Shown here: positions 1 through 8,065 of the stretch, one piece after another
Layout of the letters: every line of letters begins with the position of its first letter
Numbering within the stretch: the first letter of the stretch is position 1
Assembly: GCA_036268295.1 (NCBI GenBank)
Contig: DATAUK010000014.1
Location: forward strand, 1 to 64,000
DNA length: 64,000 nucleotides
Reading direction: 5' to 3'
Source: DATAUK01 sp036268295
GTDB taxonomy: Bacteria; Actinomycetota; Actinomycetes; JAFAQI01
Notes under the pieces: model-generated
What the model was told of the DNA's origin: nothing
Seen by the model: only the letters and a program-made list of their open reading frames with translations
Database searches by the model: none
Translations under genes and position numbers: made by a program

Positions 1-5
1 TAAGC

Positions 6-1115
6 GTGGGGCTGACGGCGCGGGAGCGGGAGATTGTTGAGCTGCTGCGCCGTGATCCGCTGATCGGCTCTGAGGCGATCGCGCAGCAGCTCGGCACTTC
101 ACGAGCCTCGGTCAACGTTCATCTGTCCAACCTTGGCAAGAAGGGTGTCGTCCTCGGCCGGGGTTACATCCTCGGCGAACGACCGGGCGCGGTGGTCATC
201 GGCGGCGCCAATGTCGACGTCAAGGCCCGAAGCAACGGCCGTGCAACACCGGCGACCAGCAACCCGGGTACGGCGTCGATGACCCCTGGGGGAGTAGGCC
301 GCAACATCGCGGAGAACCTCGCGCGGCTCGGTGTGCGCACGTTTCTGGTCAGCGCGATCGGCCGGGACGCGCTGGGGGACAACCTGCTCACCCAGACCGT
401 CGCGGCCGGTGTTCGCTGCGACTACGTGCAACGCAATGCGGTGTCGACCGGCACCTACACTGCGGTGCTCGACTGTGACGGCGAGCTCGTGGTGGCGGTC
501 TCCGACATGGCGGCGGTGGCTGCCATCGGTCCGAGCCAGGTCAATGAGGCGCGGGACGTCATCGCTGCGGCCGGCCTGCTGATCGTCGACGGCAACCTCG
601 GTCTGCCGGCTCTCACTCACGCCAGCGACCTCGCCGCGGCCACCCAGGTGCGGACCATCCTCGAGCCGGTCAGCGCGCCGAAGGCCGGGTTGATCGCGTC
701 GTGCATTTCGGCCGACCGGCCGTTCTACGCCGTGACCCCGAACCGTGACGAGCTCGCCGCGTTGACCGACCTACCTACCAGGACCGATAACCAGCTGCAG
801 AAAGCGGCGAAGAGCCTGCATCGGCGCGGCGTCGAACACGTCTGGGTCCGCCTGGGCGCCCGCGGCTCGTTGTTCAGCACCGCGTCAGCTGGAGCCGAGT
901 GGCTGCCAGCGGGACCGTCAACGGTGACCGACGTGACCGGCGCCGGCGATGCGATGCTGGCCGCGTTCTGTTACGGCGTGCTCAATGACCGCGATCCGAT
1001 CGATGCCGCCCGGTTCGGTCAAGCCGCTGCAGAGCTGACACTCGCCAGCCCGCACACCGTCCGCCCCGACCTCACCCCGCGACTCGTCGAGTCGGCACTG
1101 ACCCCGCCACGCTGA
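6..1115 (+). CDS. psuK: Pseudouridine kinase with N-terminal HTH (PfkB family)
   Basis: A PfkB/ribokinase-family sugar kinase of 369 residues that should phosphorylate pseudouridine to pseudouridine 5'-phosphate in the cytosol. Residues 1-55 form a winged-helix DNA-binding region (LTAREREIVELL, then SRASVNVHLSNL), as in the E. coli YeiI/PsuK type. The kinase domain starts near residue 60 (VVIGGANVDV) and carries the C-terminal anion-hole/catalytic motif TDVTGAGDAM. The next gene, 12 bp downstream, is psuG, which completes the pathway. The start is GTG at position 6; because the window begins here, an earlier start or an upstream transporter cannot be excluded. The HTH may let the kinase bind DNA, which is inference. 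Confidence 0.88.
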   Translation: MGLTAREREIVELLRRDPLIGSEAIAQQLGTSRASVNVHLSNLGKKGVVLGRGYILGERPGAVVIGGANVDVKARSNGRATPATSNPGTASMTPGGVGRNIAENLARLGVRTFLVSAIGRDALGDNLLTQTVAAGVRCDYVQRNAVSTGTYTAVLDCDGELVVAVSDMAAVAAIGPSQVNEARDVIAAAGLLIVDGNLGLPALTHASDLAAATQVRTILEPVSAPKAGLIASCISADRPFYAVTPNRDELAALTDLPTRTDNQLQKAAKSLHRRGVEHVWVRLGARGSLFSTASAGAEWLPAGPSTVTDVTGAGDAMLAAFCYGVLNDRDPIDAARFGQAAAELTLASPHTVRPDLTPRLVESALTPPR

Positions 1116-1127
1116 GGAGAATCTGCT

Positions 1128-2057
1128 GTGACCAATTCCGCGCCAGTCCTCACCGACGAGGTGGCGCAGGCGCTGCGTGACGGTACGCCGGTGGTCGCAT
1201 TGGAAAGCACGATCATCAGCCACGGCATGCCATATCCGCAGAACGTCGAGATGGCCAGCGGGGTCGAGCGGATCGTCCGCGAAGGCGGTGCAGTGCCAGC
1301 GACCATCGCCGTACTCGACGGCCGGCCGCGGATCGGTCTCGATCCGGAAGATCTCGAGGTGCTCGCCACCAGCCAGCACGTCGCGAAGGTGAGTGTCCGC
1401 GACCTCCCGGTCGTCATCGCGAACGGCGGTCACGGTGCGACCACCGTCGCCGCGACGATGCGGCTTGCGTCTCTGGCCGGGATCAAGGTGTTCGTCACCG
1501 GCGGTCTCGGCGGCGTCCATCGTGACGGGCACCGCAGCCTCGACGTCAGCGCCGATCTCACCGAGCTGTCGACGACCAATGTGACGGTGATCTCGGCCGG
1601 CGTGAAGAGCATCCTCGACATCGGCTTGACCCTGGAAGTGTTGGAAACACTGGAGGTTCCGGTCCTGGCCTACCGCACCGACGAGTTCCCGGCGTTCTTC
1701 TCCCGGCCCAGCGGCCACCGGGCGCCGGTGCGCGTCGAGAGCCCCGAGGAGATCGCGGCGATCATGGCCACCAAGTCAGATCTCGGCATCGCCGGCGGAA
1801 TCGTGGTGGCCAACCCGATCCCGGCGGCTGATGAGATCCCGGCCGAGCAGATCCACGGAATCATCAGCCAAGCCATCAAGGACATGGACACCGACGGAAT
1901 TCACGGCAAGGACGCGACGCCGTTCCTGCTCGGCCGGATCGTGGAGCTGACCGGCGGCGCCAGCCTCACCGCCAACATCGCACTGGTGAACAACAACGCG
2001 CGCCTCGGTGCCGAGGTCGCCACGGCGTACTCCGCCGTCCGTCCTTCGGTTGAATAG
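1128..2057 (+). CDS. psuG: Pseudouridine-5'-phosphate glycosidase
   Basis: PsuG cleaves the C-C glycosidic bond of pseudouridine 5'-phosphate to give uracil and ribose 5-phosphate. At 309 residues it has the normal family length. It shows the N-terminal ALESTIISHGMPYPQN block, the GGLGGVHRDG loop followed by DVSADL, and NPIP and NIALVNNNARLGAEVA near the C-terminus. The GTG start at 1128 is preceded by GAGGAG. It forms an operon with psuK 12 bp upstream, so the pair salvages the modified nucleoside released by RNA turnover. Confidence 0.93.
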   Translation: MTNSAPVLTDEVAQALRDGTPVVALESTIISHGMPYPQNVEMASGVERIVREGGAVPATIAVLDGRPRIGLDPEDLEVLATSQHVAKVSVRDLPVVIANGGHGATTVAATMRLASLAGIKVFVTGGLGGVHRDGHRSLDVSADLTELSTTNVTVISAGVKSILDIGLTLEVLETLEVPVLAYRTDEFPAFFSRPSGHRAPVRVESPEEIAAIMATKSDLGIAGGIVVANPIPAADEIPAEQIHGIISQAIKDMDTDGIHGKDATPFLLGRIVELTGGASLTANIALVNNNARLGAEVATAYSAVRPSVE

Positions 2058-2221
2058 CACCGCGAAGTTCCGGGCCAAGCCGGACTACCGTTTCGAGCCG
2101 CGCAGCGCGACCTTCTCGCCACCCCGCTGACCGTCCATGCGAACACACCGGGTGAGACCTGGTCGGAGCTCGGCGCGCTCGGGGTTCGCGACTAAGCCGC
2201 CCTTACCCGAACCGTGATCCG

Positions 2222-3127
2222 TCAGCGCAGTCGTCGCGCGCGTAGCACCAGGTCTTCGGAGTGGTGAGCGCCGGCGCCGCTGTCGGGCGTGACCCGGGGC
2301 CGCTGCTCGTGCCGCTCGATCTCCCAGTCGTCATCGAGCAGCGCGGCGATCATCGAGGGCCAGACGTAGTCGGCCGGGTCGAATCCGCCGTGTGGCTCAC
2401 GGGTTTCCATCCCGATGTGGTGCACCAACAGCAGTACGCCGCCGACCGCGACCAACTCGAGCAGTGCGTGTTCGGCGGCACCATCTGGAGTGCGGAGCAG
2501 AGCCGGGTACTGCGCCGAAACCAGTTCGAACGATCGCGGCGGGAGCGCCGCCTGATCAAGCTCGGCGTGCACCCAGCGAATCGTGACGCCGGCGTCTCGG
2601 GCGTGCTGCGCTGCCCGTTTCAGTGCGACGCCCGACACCTCGAGCGCTGTCACGTCCCAGCCGCGGCGCGCCAGCCAGACTGCGTCCGCACCCTCGCCGC
2701 ATCCGACGTCGAGCACCCGCCGCGGCGTCATCCCCGCGACCTCGGCCACGAGCCCGCCGTTCGGCGCTCCACTCCACAGCTGCTTCTCCTCGGCGTACCG
2801 CGAGTCCCACTTCTGTTTCACGGCTGGATCTCCGAGGTAGCCCGCGACGACGTGGAACTCGACCCGGGTGACCAGGGTGTCGTCGTCGATCGGGCCGGCA
2901 TGCGCCGCGCGGCGACGAAGGGATTCGCGGTCCGGCTCACCGGAACGCGCTACGTCCGCCTCGGTGATAGCCGAGAACGGAAGAAGCTCGACCGAGTCGA
3001 CCTCGATCTCGAACCCGTGACTCACGTAGCGGCCGGCCGCCTTGACCCGGGCTCGGCGCCACAGCCTGACCGACACGGTGATCTCGCCCGCTGCGACTCC
3101 GGCGCGCAACTCGGGGCTGAACATCAC
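2222..3127 (-). CDS. ASCH-domain / SAM-dependent methyltransferase fusion
   Basis: A single open frame of 301 residues joins two modules. Residues 1-95 look like an ASCH (PUA-like, RNA- or nucleoside-binding) domain: AAGEITVSVRLWRRARVK, GFEIEVDSVELLPF, ITEADVARSGE and DDTLVTRVEFH. Residues 110-300 are a class I methyltransferase of the TehB-like kind, with the SAM motif VLDVGCGEGADAVWLARRGW and then VTALEVS. The start chosen is GTG at 3127, because TACGAT lies 7 nt upstream (3135-3140), fitting the leaderless pattern of this genome; ATG at 3124 is the alternative. The open frame extends further upstream but would overlap the divergent gene at 3258. It is convergent with psuKG. The substrate is unknown. 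Confidence 0.72.
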   Translation of the reverse strand: MMFSPELRAGVAAGEITVSVRLWRRARVKAAGRYVSHGFEIEVDSVELLPFSAITEADVARSGEPDRESLRRRAAHAGPIDDDTLVTRVEFHVVAGYLGDPAVKQKWDSRYAEEKQLWSGAPNGGLVAEVAGMTPRRVLDVGCGEGADAVWLARRGWDVTALEVSGVALKRAAQHARDAGVTIRWVHAELDQAALPPRSFELVSAQYPALLRTPDGAAEHALLELVAVGGVLLLVHHIGMETREPHGGFDPADYVWPSMIAALLDDDWEIERHEQRPRVTPDSGAGAHHSEDLVLRARRLR

Positions 3128-3257
3128 CCGGTCGATCGTAGGCCGACCGCCATGAGCGCCTTGGTCGCCGGCAGGATCGCACCGTCGTTGCGAGCAGGTT
3201 GCGACCAGGCCTGGAGACGATCGGAGCGACCTGAAGCGCCCTGTCCCGGAGGTTGCG

Positions 3258-3794
3258 ATGCGCTCACACCGCCTCACCACTGTGCCGATGCTGCTGATCG
3301 CCGCCGCCGGGCTGGTCGTCGGGCTGGCGCTGCCGGCCGCCGGACGCGAGGCAGGCCATCTGATCAACGGAAAGACAATCGCCAAGCATTCGATCGCGGG
3401 TAATCGGCTGAAGAACCACACCGTGACCAGCAGCCAGATCAAGGGGCTGGTATGGCACCGGATCACTCACTTCGAGAACAGCTGGGCCGACGGCTCGATC
3501 GGCTCCGAGGGCAGCTATCGCTCCCCGGGGTACGCAATTGACGACCAGGGAACCGTCCACCTGCGTGGCACGCTGAGCGGCGGCAAGGTCGGCTTCGTCG
3601 CGTTCGTGCTGCCGAAGGCGGCATCGCCGGCGGGTGCGCTCTCCCTCAACGTGCCGATGTTGGTCTCCGGTGGCGGCTCCGCCTGGCTCGCCGTGACCTC
3701 GGCTGGCGTGATTCCGTCGTCGATCGGCGCCGGTGACGCCGCGAACGTCACTGACCTTTCGTTGCTCGAGGGCATCACCTACGACCCGCACTAA
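3258..3794 (+). CDS. Secreted protein of unknown function
   Basis: A 178-residue protein with a clear signal peptide: a basic start followed by MLLIAAAGLVVGLALPAAG. Next comes a repeat-like polar segment (LINGKTIAKHSIAGNRLKNHTVTSSQIKG) of a kind common in secreted or surface proteins of actinobacteria, and then a beta-rich C-terminal half without recognisable catalytic residues. The ATG start is preceded by GGAGG at spacing 6. It probably acts outside the cell; no function is assigned. Confidence 0.62.
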   Translation: MRSHRLTTVPMLLIAAAGLVVGLALPAAGREAGHLINGKTIAKHSIAGNRLKNHTVTSSQIKGLVWHRITHFENSWADGSIGSEGSYRSPGYAIDDQGTVHLRGTLSGGKVGFVAFVLPKAASPAGALSLNVPMLVSGGGSAWLAVTSAGVIPSSIGAGDAANVTDLSLLEGITYDPH

Positions 3795-3810
3795 ACACGC
3801 CCCTGTCGCA

Positions 3811-3852
3811 TAGGGTCAGCGGGTGACGCCGGCGCCTGACCACGCTGTCTGA
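3811..3852 (+). promoter_or_regulatory. Leaderless promoter with coupled 9-codon mini-ORF
   Basis: TAGGGT (3811-3816) fits an actinobacterial -10 box. Six nt later a GTG at 3823 opens a 9-codon frame (VTPAPDHAV) whose TGA at 3850-3852 shares its last base with the ATG of the glycosyltransferase at 3852 (TGATG). The layout suggests that ribosomes enter on a leaderless GTG and reinitiate on the gene. No convincing -35 was seen. Two other genes in the window show the same layout. Confidence 0.45.
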
Positions 3853-5273
3853 TGGTGCGCCGGTTGGCCGCCGTCCGCCGGCACTGGCTGTTCGTCTTGA
3901 TCATGACGCTGGGAGCTGCGCTACGGGCGCTGGCGTGGGCGGCCTATCAGCCGGCGCTGTTCTATTCGGACTCGGTCAACTACCTGGCCAACACGTTCCG
4001 GATCCCGAACGAGGCCTGGCATCCACCTGGCTACCCGATCTTTCTCGACGCCCTGCTGAGCGGACACCACCTCGCGGTCGTCGGTGCCGTCCAACACCTG
4101 CTCGTGCTCGCCGACGGCGTGGCGATCTACCTGGTGTTGCTCCGCCTCGGGTGCAGCCGGGTGGCCGCGACGTTGGCGGCGACGCCATTGCTGCTCGACG
4201 CATATCAGGTGCAGATCGAGCAGTACGTCCTGTCCGAAGCGCTGTTCGAGACATTGCTGACCGCGGCGGTTGTCATTGCGATGTGGCCGAGTCGCGACGG
4301 CGTACGACGAGTAGATCCGTGGCGCGCGACCGCGGTGGCCTTGCTGATCGGACTCAGCGTGCTGGTGCGACTCGACGCGCTGGGTCTCGCGTTGCCGCTC
4401 GGGCTCTGGTTGCTCTGGACCGGATGGCGCGAGCATTCCTGGCGGATGTTCGTTCCGATCGTTGCGGGGATCGTCGGCTTCGCGTTGCCGGTCGCCGTAC
4501 TCCTCGGGCTTCGCGGCGTCGGCACCAACGGCAAGCACATCAACGGAATGAGCCCGATCTGGTTGTACTCCCGGGTCGCCCCGATCGCCAACTGTCCGCA
4601 CGACGACCTTCCGGCCAGACTTCAGCAGCTGTGCCCGGTCGAGCCGCTCGGCCACCGGCCGGGGCCGATCTACTACCAGGACTACGGCGGCGCTCCGGAA
4701 TGGGTGTTTCTCAGAGCGCATACCGGTGACACCCAGGCACTGGAGGATTTCGCCAGCCACGTCATCGAGCATCAGCCGCTGGGCTATGCGCGCGCCGTCC
4801 TCGTCGACTTCGCGCAGCAGTTCCGCCCGACCCGGGCCCAGAACCCGAACGGGCCGGAGGTCAAGTCGTGGCAGTTCCGGCTGACCCTGACGCCGGTCGA
4901 CTCGACCAAGCCGGTGCCACAGAAGGTGGTCGACGACTATGGCAGCGGACGCGCCCGGCTCAACCTCGGGCTGGCGCGGATGCTTCGCCACTACCAGCAC
5001 TACGGCTACCTACCGGGGCCGGTTGTGGCGCTGTTGCTGGCGTTTGGCGCCGGCGTGCTCGCCGTACGACGCAGGCATCCGCTCGCGCCGGTCCTGCTGC
5101 TCGTGCTGGGAAGCGCCGTCATGGCGGTGCTCGACGCTACCGCGACGGTGCTGTTCTCATGGCGCTACGTGCTGCCGACACTGTTCCTCTATCCACCGGC
5201 GGCCGCGCTCGCGTGGGTGATGCTGCGCACGCCGGTGCATGCCGGAGCCCACGACTCCCGTCGCGACCACTGA
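3852..5273 (+). CDS. GT-C type polytopic membrane glycosyltransferase (GT39/ArnT-like)
   Basis: A 473-residue integral membrane protein with many hydrophobic segments. The first periplasmic loop has acidic residues in FYSDSVNYLANTFRIPN followed by WHPPGYPIFLDALL, as expected for glycosyltransferases that use polyprenyl-phosphate sugars. Such enzymes move sugars from a lipid carrier to proteins or cell-wall glycans on the outer face of the membrane. The C-terminal 100 residues carry further membrane helices. The acceptor cannot be read from the sequence. The ATG start overlaps the stop of a preceding mini-ORF. Confidence 0.72.
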   Translation: MVRRLAAVRRHWLFVLIMTLGAALRALAWAAYQPALFYSDSVNYLANTFRIPNEAWHPPGYPIFLDALLSGHHLAVVGAVQHLLVLADGVAIYLVLLRLGCSRVAATLAATPLLLDAYQVQIEQYVLSEALFETLLTAAVVIAMWPSRDGVRRVDPWRATAVALLIGLSVLVRLDALGLALPLGLWLLWTGWREHSWRMFVPIVAGIVGFALPVAVLLGLRGVGTNGKHINGMSPIWLYSRVAPIANCPHDDLPARLQQLCPVEPLGHRPGPIYYQDYGGAPEWVFLRAHTGDTQALEDFASHVIEHQPLGYARAVLVDFAQQFRPTRAQNPNGPEVKSWQFRLTLTPVDSTKPVPQKVVDDYGSGRARLNLGLARMLRHYQHYGYLPGPVVALLLAFGAGVLAVRRRHPLAPVLLLVLGSAVMAVLDATATVLFSWRYVLPTLFLYPPAAALAWVMLRTPVHAGAHDSRRDH

Positions 5274-5285
5274 CGATCCGGCAGC

Positions 5286-6122
5286 TCAGGAAATGACGCG
5301 GTGGCCGTTGGCGCCCTGGTCGAGCGCGTCCTTCCAGGTGTAGGCGAACTTCGGTGCCTTGCCGGTTCCGGCTGCCATCACCTCGGCGAGCGACGCCCCG
5401 GCGGGCTTGGCGCTACCGGCGCCCGCGGTCAGCATCGGGAGGTGGTTGTAGGCGCCGATGATGTTGTCGCGGTGGCCCCAGCAGTCGGCCGACGACGGTG
5501 TCTGGCAGCCGAGGTTGATGTTGTGCTTGGAGTAACCGTCGTTGTACATCCAGTCGTAGTCGGCCGCGAGCGGGCCGAGGTCGCCGGCCCAGATCGAGCC
5601 CCACGCCTGGATCTTGAGTCGGTCCATCTGTGAGGTGGCGATCGTCGGATCCTCGTGAGTCACCGCAGCGGTGTGCGCGGCACTGTCGAGGGCCGCAGTC
5701 AGGCCCTTGAACGGCCGGCGGCCGCGGGCAACCCGTTCGAGATCGGTCACCACGAAGGTTTGCTCGGCTGCGTTGAGCTTGGTGAAGTTCTTCGGCAGGA
5801 TCATCGCCGGCTTCTTGACGTGCTCCGCGGCGCGGGCGTTGCGGATCGCGGCGAGCACTTCGGTGATGCACTTCGGGTAGGTGTAGCGGTGCGTCGCGCA
5901 CACCCGCTGGTAGTTCGGGTGCGGCGCCAGGTTGCGGCTCGGGTTCTTCAGGTCGGTCTTGGCATGCGCCCGATGGGCTTTGGTGGCCACGACCCGATCC
6001 GCGCCATGCCGTGACGCGGCCGGCGGCGGCTGGGCGAGCGCGACCGCCGATGGCGCTGCGAGCAGTGTTGTCGTCGCGATGGCCACGGCTAAGCGGACGC
6101 GGCGAGTGTGGGCGATCCTCAT
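5286..6122 (-). CDS. Secreted CAP-like (SCP) domain protein
   Basis: A 278-residue protein with a signal peptide (LAVAIATTTLLAAPSAVALA) followed by a cysteine pair (VCATHRYTYPKC) and a region resembling CAP/SCP proteins: LERVARGRRPFKGLTAALDSAA, then DWMYNDG and WGHRDNIIGAY near the end. Actinobacterial CAP proteins are secreted and mostly uncharacterised. It is convergent with the glycosyltransferase (12 bp apart) and divergent from the TetR gene. The family call is moderate because the match rests on short motifs. Confidence 0.6.
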   Translation of the reverse strand: MRIAHTRRVRLAVAIATTTLLAAPSAVALAQPPPAASRHGADRVVATKAHRAHAKTDLKNPSRNLAPHPNYQRVCATHRYTYPKCITEVLAAIRNARAAEHVKKPAMILPKNFTKLNAAEQTFVVTDLERVARGRRPFKGLTAALDSAAHTAAVTHEDPTIATSQMDRLKIQAWGSIWAGDLGPLAADYDWMYNDGYSKHNINLGCQTPSSADCWGHRDNIIGAYNHLPMLTAGAGSAKPAGASLAEVMAAGTGKAPKFAYTWKDALDQGANGHRVIS

Positions 6123-6253
6123 GGCGTAGGTATCGACACTTCGCGTGGTGGCGTCGATGCGCCGATCCGGTGACCTTTACGGCGAACTTGCCCGTACCGA
6201 CCGTTTCGGCCCGCTCAAACGGGTGACACGGGACGGTTCGGCGATCGGGACTA

Positions 6254-6273
6254 TACCGTCCGGACGGTACAGT
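6254..6273 (+). promoter_or_regulatory. Perfect 16-bp palindrome overlapping the tetR -10 box
   Basis: Positions 6254-6269 read TACCGTCCGGACGGTA, a perfect palindrome that extends to 22 bp with one mismatched pair. It overlaps the likely -10 box TACAGT (6268-6273), and the ATG of the TetR gene follows 5 nt later. This is the expected place and shape for a TetR autoregulatory operator controlling the tetR-MFS pair. Confidence 0.65.
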
Positions 6274-6278
6274 GAGGG

Positions 6279-6833
6279 ATGGCCGGCGACACCCGGGAAC
6301 GCATCCTCGACGCTGCTGAGAGCATCGTGATCCGTGACGGTGTTGCCCGGCTGACGGTCGAAGCCGCCGCCGCCGAGGCGCAGCTGAGTAAGGGTGGCGT
6401 GCTCTACCACTTCCGGACCCGCGACGCGTTGGTGTCCTCGATGGTCGAGCGGATGGTCGAGGCCTTCGACGCCGACCTCGGTGTCGAGTGCGCCGCCGAC
6501 GGCCAGGACGGTACGCCGAACGGGCGCTACGTCCGGGCCTACGTGCGGGCGACGGTCCGGCCGGCGCAGACACCGGAAGACCTCCGCCGCGAGAGAGCGG
6601 GCGCCGCGATCCTGGCGGCGATGGCCTCCGAGCCGCAGCTGCTCGCGCCCTTGCGCGAGGCCTTCGACCGCTGGCAGCAGCGGCTGGTCACCGACGGCGT
6701 CGACCCGGTCGGCGCCACCGTCGCCCGGCTGGCGGCTGACGGGTTGTGGCTGGTCGAGCTGTTCGGCTTCGCGCCACTTCCCGAGCCGTTGCGCAGCGAG
6801 GTCGCGGCATACCTCGAGGGGTTGGGGCGATGA
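6279..6833 (+). CDS. TetR-family transcriptional repressor
   Basis: A 184-residue TetR regulator. Residues 5-50 are the N-terminal HTH (RERILDAAESIVIRDG, LSKGGVLYHFRTRDAL), followed by a helical ligand-binding domain. Its stop overlaps the start of the MFS transporter by 4 bp (ATGA), so the two are co-translated, and a perfect palindrome covers its own promoter. The simplest reading is a repressor that releases when the transporter's substrate is present. The ligand is unknown. Confidence 0.88.
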   Translation: MAGDTRERILDAAESIVIRDGVARLTVEAAAAEAQLSKGGVLYHFRTRDALVSSMVERMVEAFDADLGVECAADGQDGTPNGRYVRAYVRATVRPAQTPEDLRRERAGAAILAAMASEPQLLAPLREAFDRWQQRLVTDGVDPVGATVARLAADGLWLVELFGFAPLPEPLRSEVAAYLEGLGR

Positions 6834-8011
6834 CCGCCAACGCCAAGCGGTTCGTCATGGTGCTGGCCGGGACCGCCTTCATCGAGTGGCTCGGCGCGAG
6901 TGCGATCCTGCCGCTGCTGCCTGCCTACCTGCGCCACCACGGCAGCTCGCCGGCGGTGGTCGGGCTGGTGATGTCGTCGTACTTCGTCGCGGGCCTGTTG
7001 GTGCAATATCCGTTGGGGCATCTCGGCGACCGGATCGGTCAGCGCCCGATCCTGATCGGCGGCCTGCTCAGCTACGCGGTCGGCAGCCTAGGCTTCCTGC
7101 TGCACCCGGGCGCCGGCGGGTACGTCGCGCTGCGCGCCGCACAGGGCGCGGGTGCCGGCGCGGTGCAGGTCGCGTCGTTCGCTCTGGTCGGTGCGGCGGT
7201 GCCCGCCGACCGGCGTGGTCGCGCCTTCTCGATGCTGTTCGCCGGCCAGCTCGGTGGGATGGCGATCGGGCCATTGGCCGGAAGCGCCGCCGGTGTCTCC
7301 GGGATGGGGATGCTGTTCGCGATCACGGCCTTCACCTCCACGATCGCGGCGTTCTGGGTGCTGACCAGCCTGCCGAGAGTGCCGAGCGTCCGGGACGCAG
7401 TGCGCACCCGGATGGTGATCAGCCGGATGCTGCTCGGCGTCCTGATGACAGGCGTGGTCGGCGGGCTCATCACCGGCGTGTATGAGACCTGCTGGACGCT
7501 GCTGCTGGATCTGCGTGGTGCACAGGCCTGGCAGGTCGGGCTGTCGTGGACGCTGTTCGCGGCGCCGTTCGCGGCGTTCTCGCCGTTCGCCGGCCGGATG
7601 GCCGATCGCTTCGATCGGTCGATGCTGTCCATCGCGGCGTTGTCCTCGTCGCTGTTCTTCGCGGCGCTTTATCCGTTCCTGCACTCGCTCTCACTACTGA
7701 TCGGCCTTGGTGCGGTCGAGTCGATCGGGGTCGCGATCGCCTATCCGGCCGCGCAGGCGCTGCTCGCCCAGGCCGTCCCGGAGTCGGCGCTCGGTCGCAG
7801 CCAAGGGCTGTTCAACGCGGTCCAGACCGCCGCGATCGCTGCCTCGGCCGGCGCCAGCGGCGCGTTGTTCGCGGTTGCGCCGTGGGTTCCGTTCGTCGGC
7901 GCAGCTGCGTTCTCGGCGGTGCTGGTCGGACTGCTCCCAGTGGTCTGGCGGACCGTCGAAGCGCCAAAGCGCGCAGTCGAGCCTGAGGTGCCGATCAGTC
8001 TGATTGTCTGA
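6830..8011 (+). CDS. MFS transporter (drug-efflux type)
   Basis: A 393-residue major facilitator with about 12 membrane segments. The N-terminal half has the motif-A-like loop YPLGHLGDRIGQRPILIGG between helices 2 and 3, and a second copy (GRMADRFDRSML) appears in the C-terminal half. The start is the ATG at 6830 overlapping the tetR stop; longer readings begin inside tetR. Pairing with TetR suggests inducible export of a small molecule, but a role for the adjacent catabolic cluster cannot be excluded. Its last bases lie inside the inverted repeat at 8000-8018. Confidence 0.85.
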   Translation: MTANAKRFVMVLAGTAFIEWLGASAILPLLPAYLRHHGSSPAVVGLVMSSYFVAGLLVQYPLGHLGDRIGQRPILIGGLLSYAVGSLGFLLHPGAGGYVALRAAQGAGAGAVQVASFALVGAAVPADRRGRAFSMLFAGQLGGMAIGPLAGSAAGVSGMGMLFAITAFTSTIAAFWVLTSLPRVPSVRDAVRTRMVISRMLLGVLMTGVVGGLITGVYETCWTLLLDLRGAQAWQVGLSWTLFAAPFAAFSPFAGRMADRFDRSMLSIAALSSSLFFAALYPFLHSLSLLIGLGAVESIGVAIAYPAAQALLAQAVPESALGRSQGLFNAVQTAAIAASAGASGALFAVAPWVPFVGAAAFSAVLVGLLPVVWRTVEAPKRAVEPEVPISLIV

Positions 8012-8018
8012 CAATCAG
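8000..8018 (+). promoter_or_regulatory. Inverted repeat resembling a GntR/FCD operator (site 1)
   Basis: CTGATTGT, spacer CTG, ACAATCAG: 8-bp perfect arms. The core TTGTCTGACAA fits the TNGTNNNACNA pattern known for FadR/FCD-type GntR operators. It lies just upstream of the -10 box TACGAT (8026-8031) of the aminotransferase transcript. A near copy precedes the enolase gene (9476-9487), and a FCD regulator is encoded at 14955. Confidence 0.5.
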
Positions 8019-8025
8019 ATTGCGC

Positions 8026-8065
8026 TACGATCCGCCGCGTGACCCAGTCGGATGAGCTGACATGA
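8026..8065 (+). promoter_or_regulatory. Leaderless promoter with coupled 8-codon mini-ORF
   Basis: A -10 box TACGAT (8026-8031) is followed 7 nt later by GTG (8039), which opens an 8-codon frame (VTQSDELT). Its TGA at 8063-8065 overlaps the ATG of the aminotransferase (8062) as ATGA. The mini-ORF is out of frame with the aminotransferase, so it is not an N-terminal extension. The aminotransferase itself has only a weak Shine-Dalgarno sequence, consistent with translational coupling. Confidence 0.45.

Noticed and set aside
2058..2221. Short readable stretch after psuG (LTVHANTPGETWSELGALGV, 2128-2193)
   Set aside because: It looks protein-like, but no start, no frame continuity and no recognisable family, so it is not called a gene remnant.
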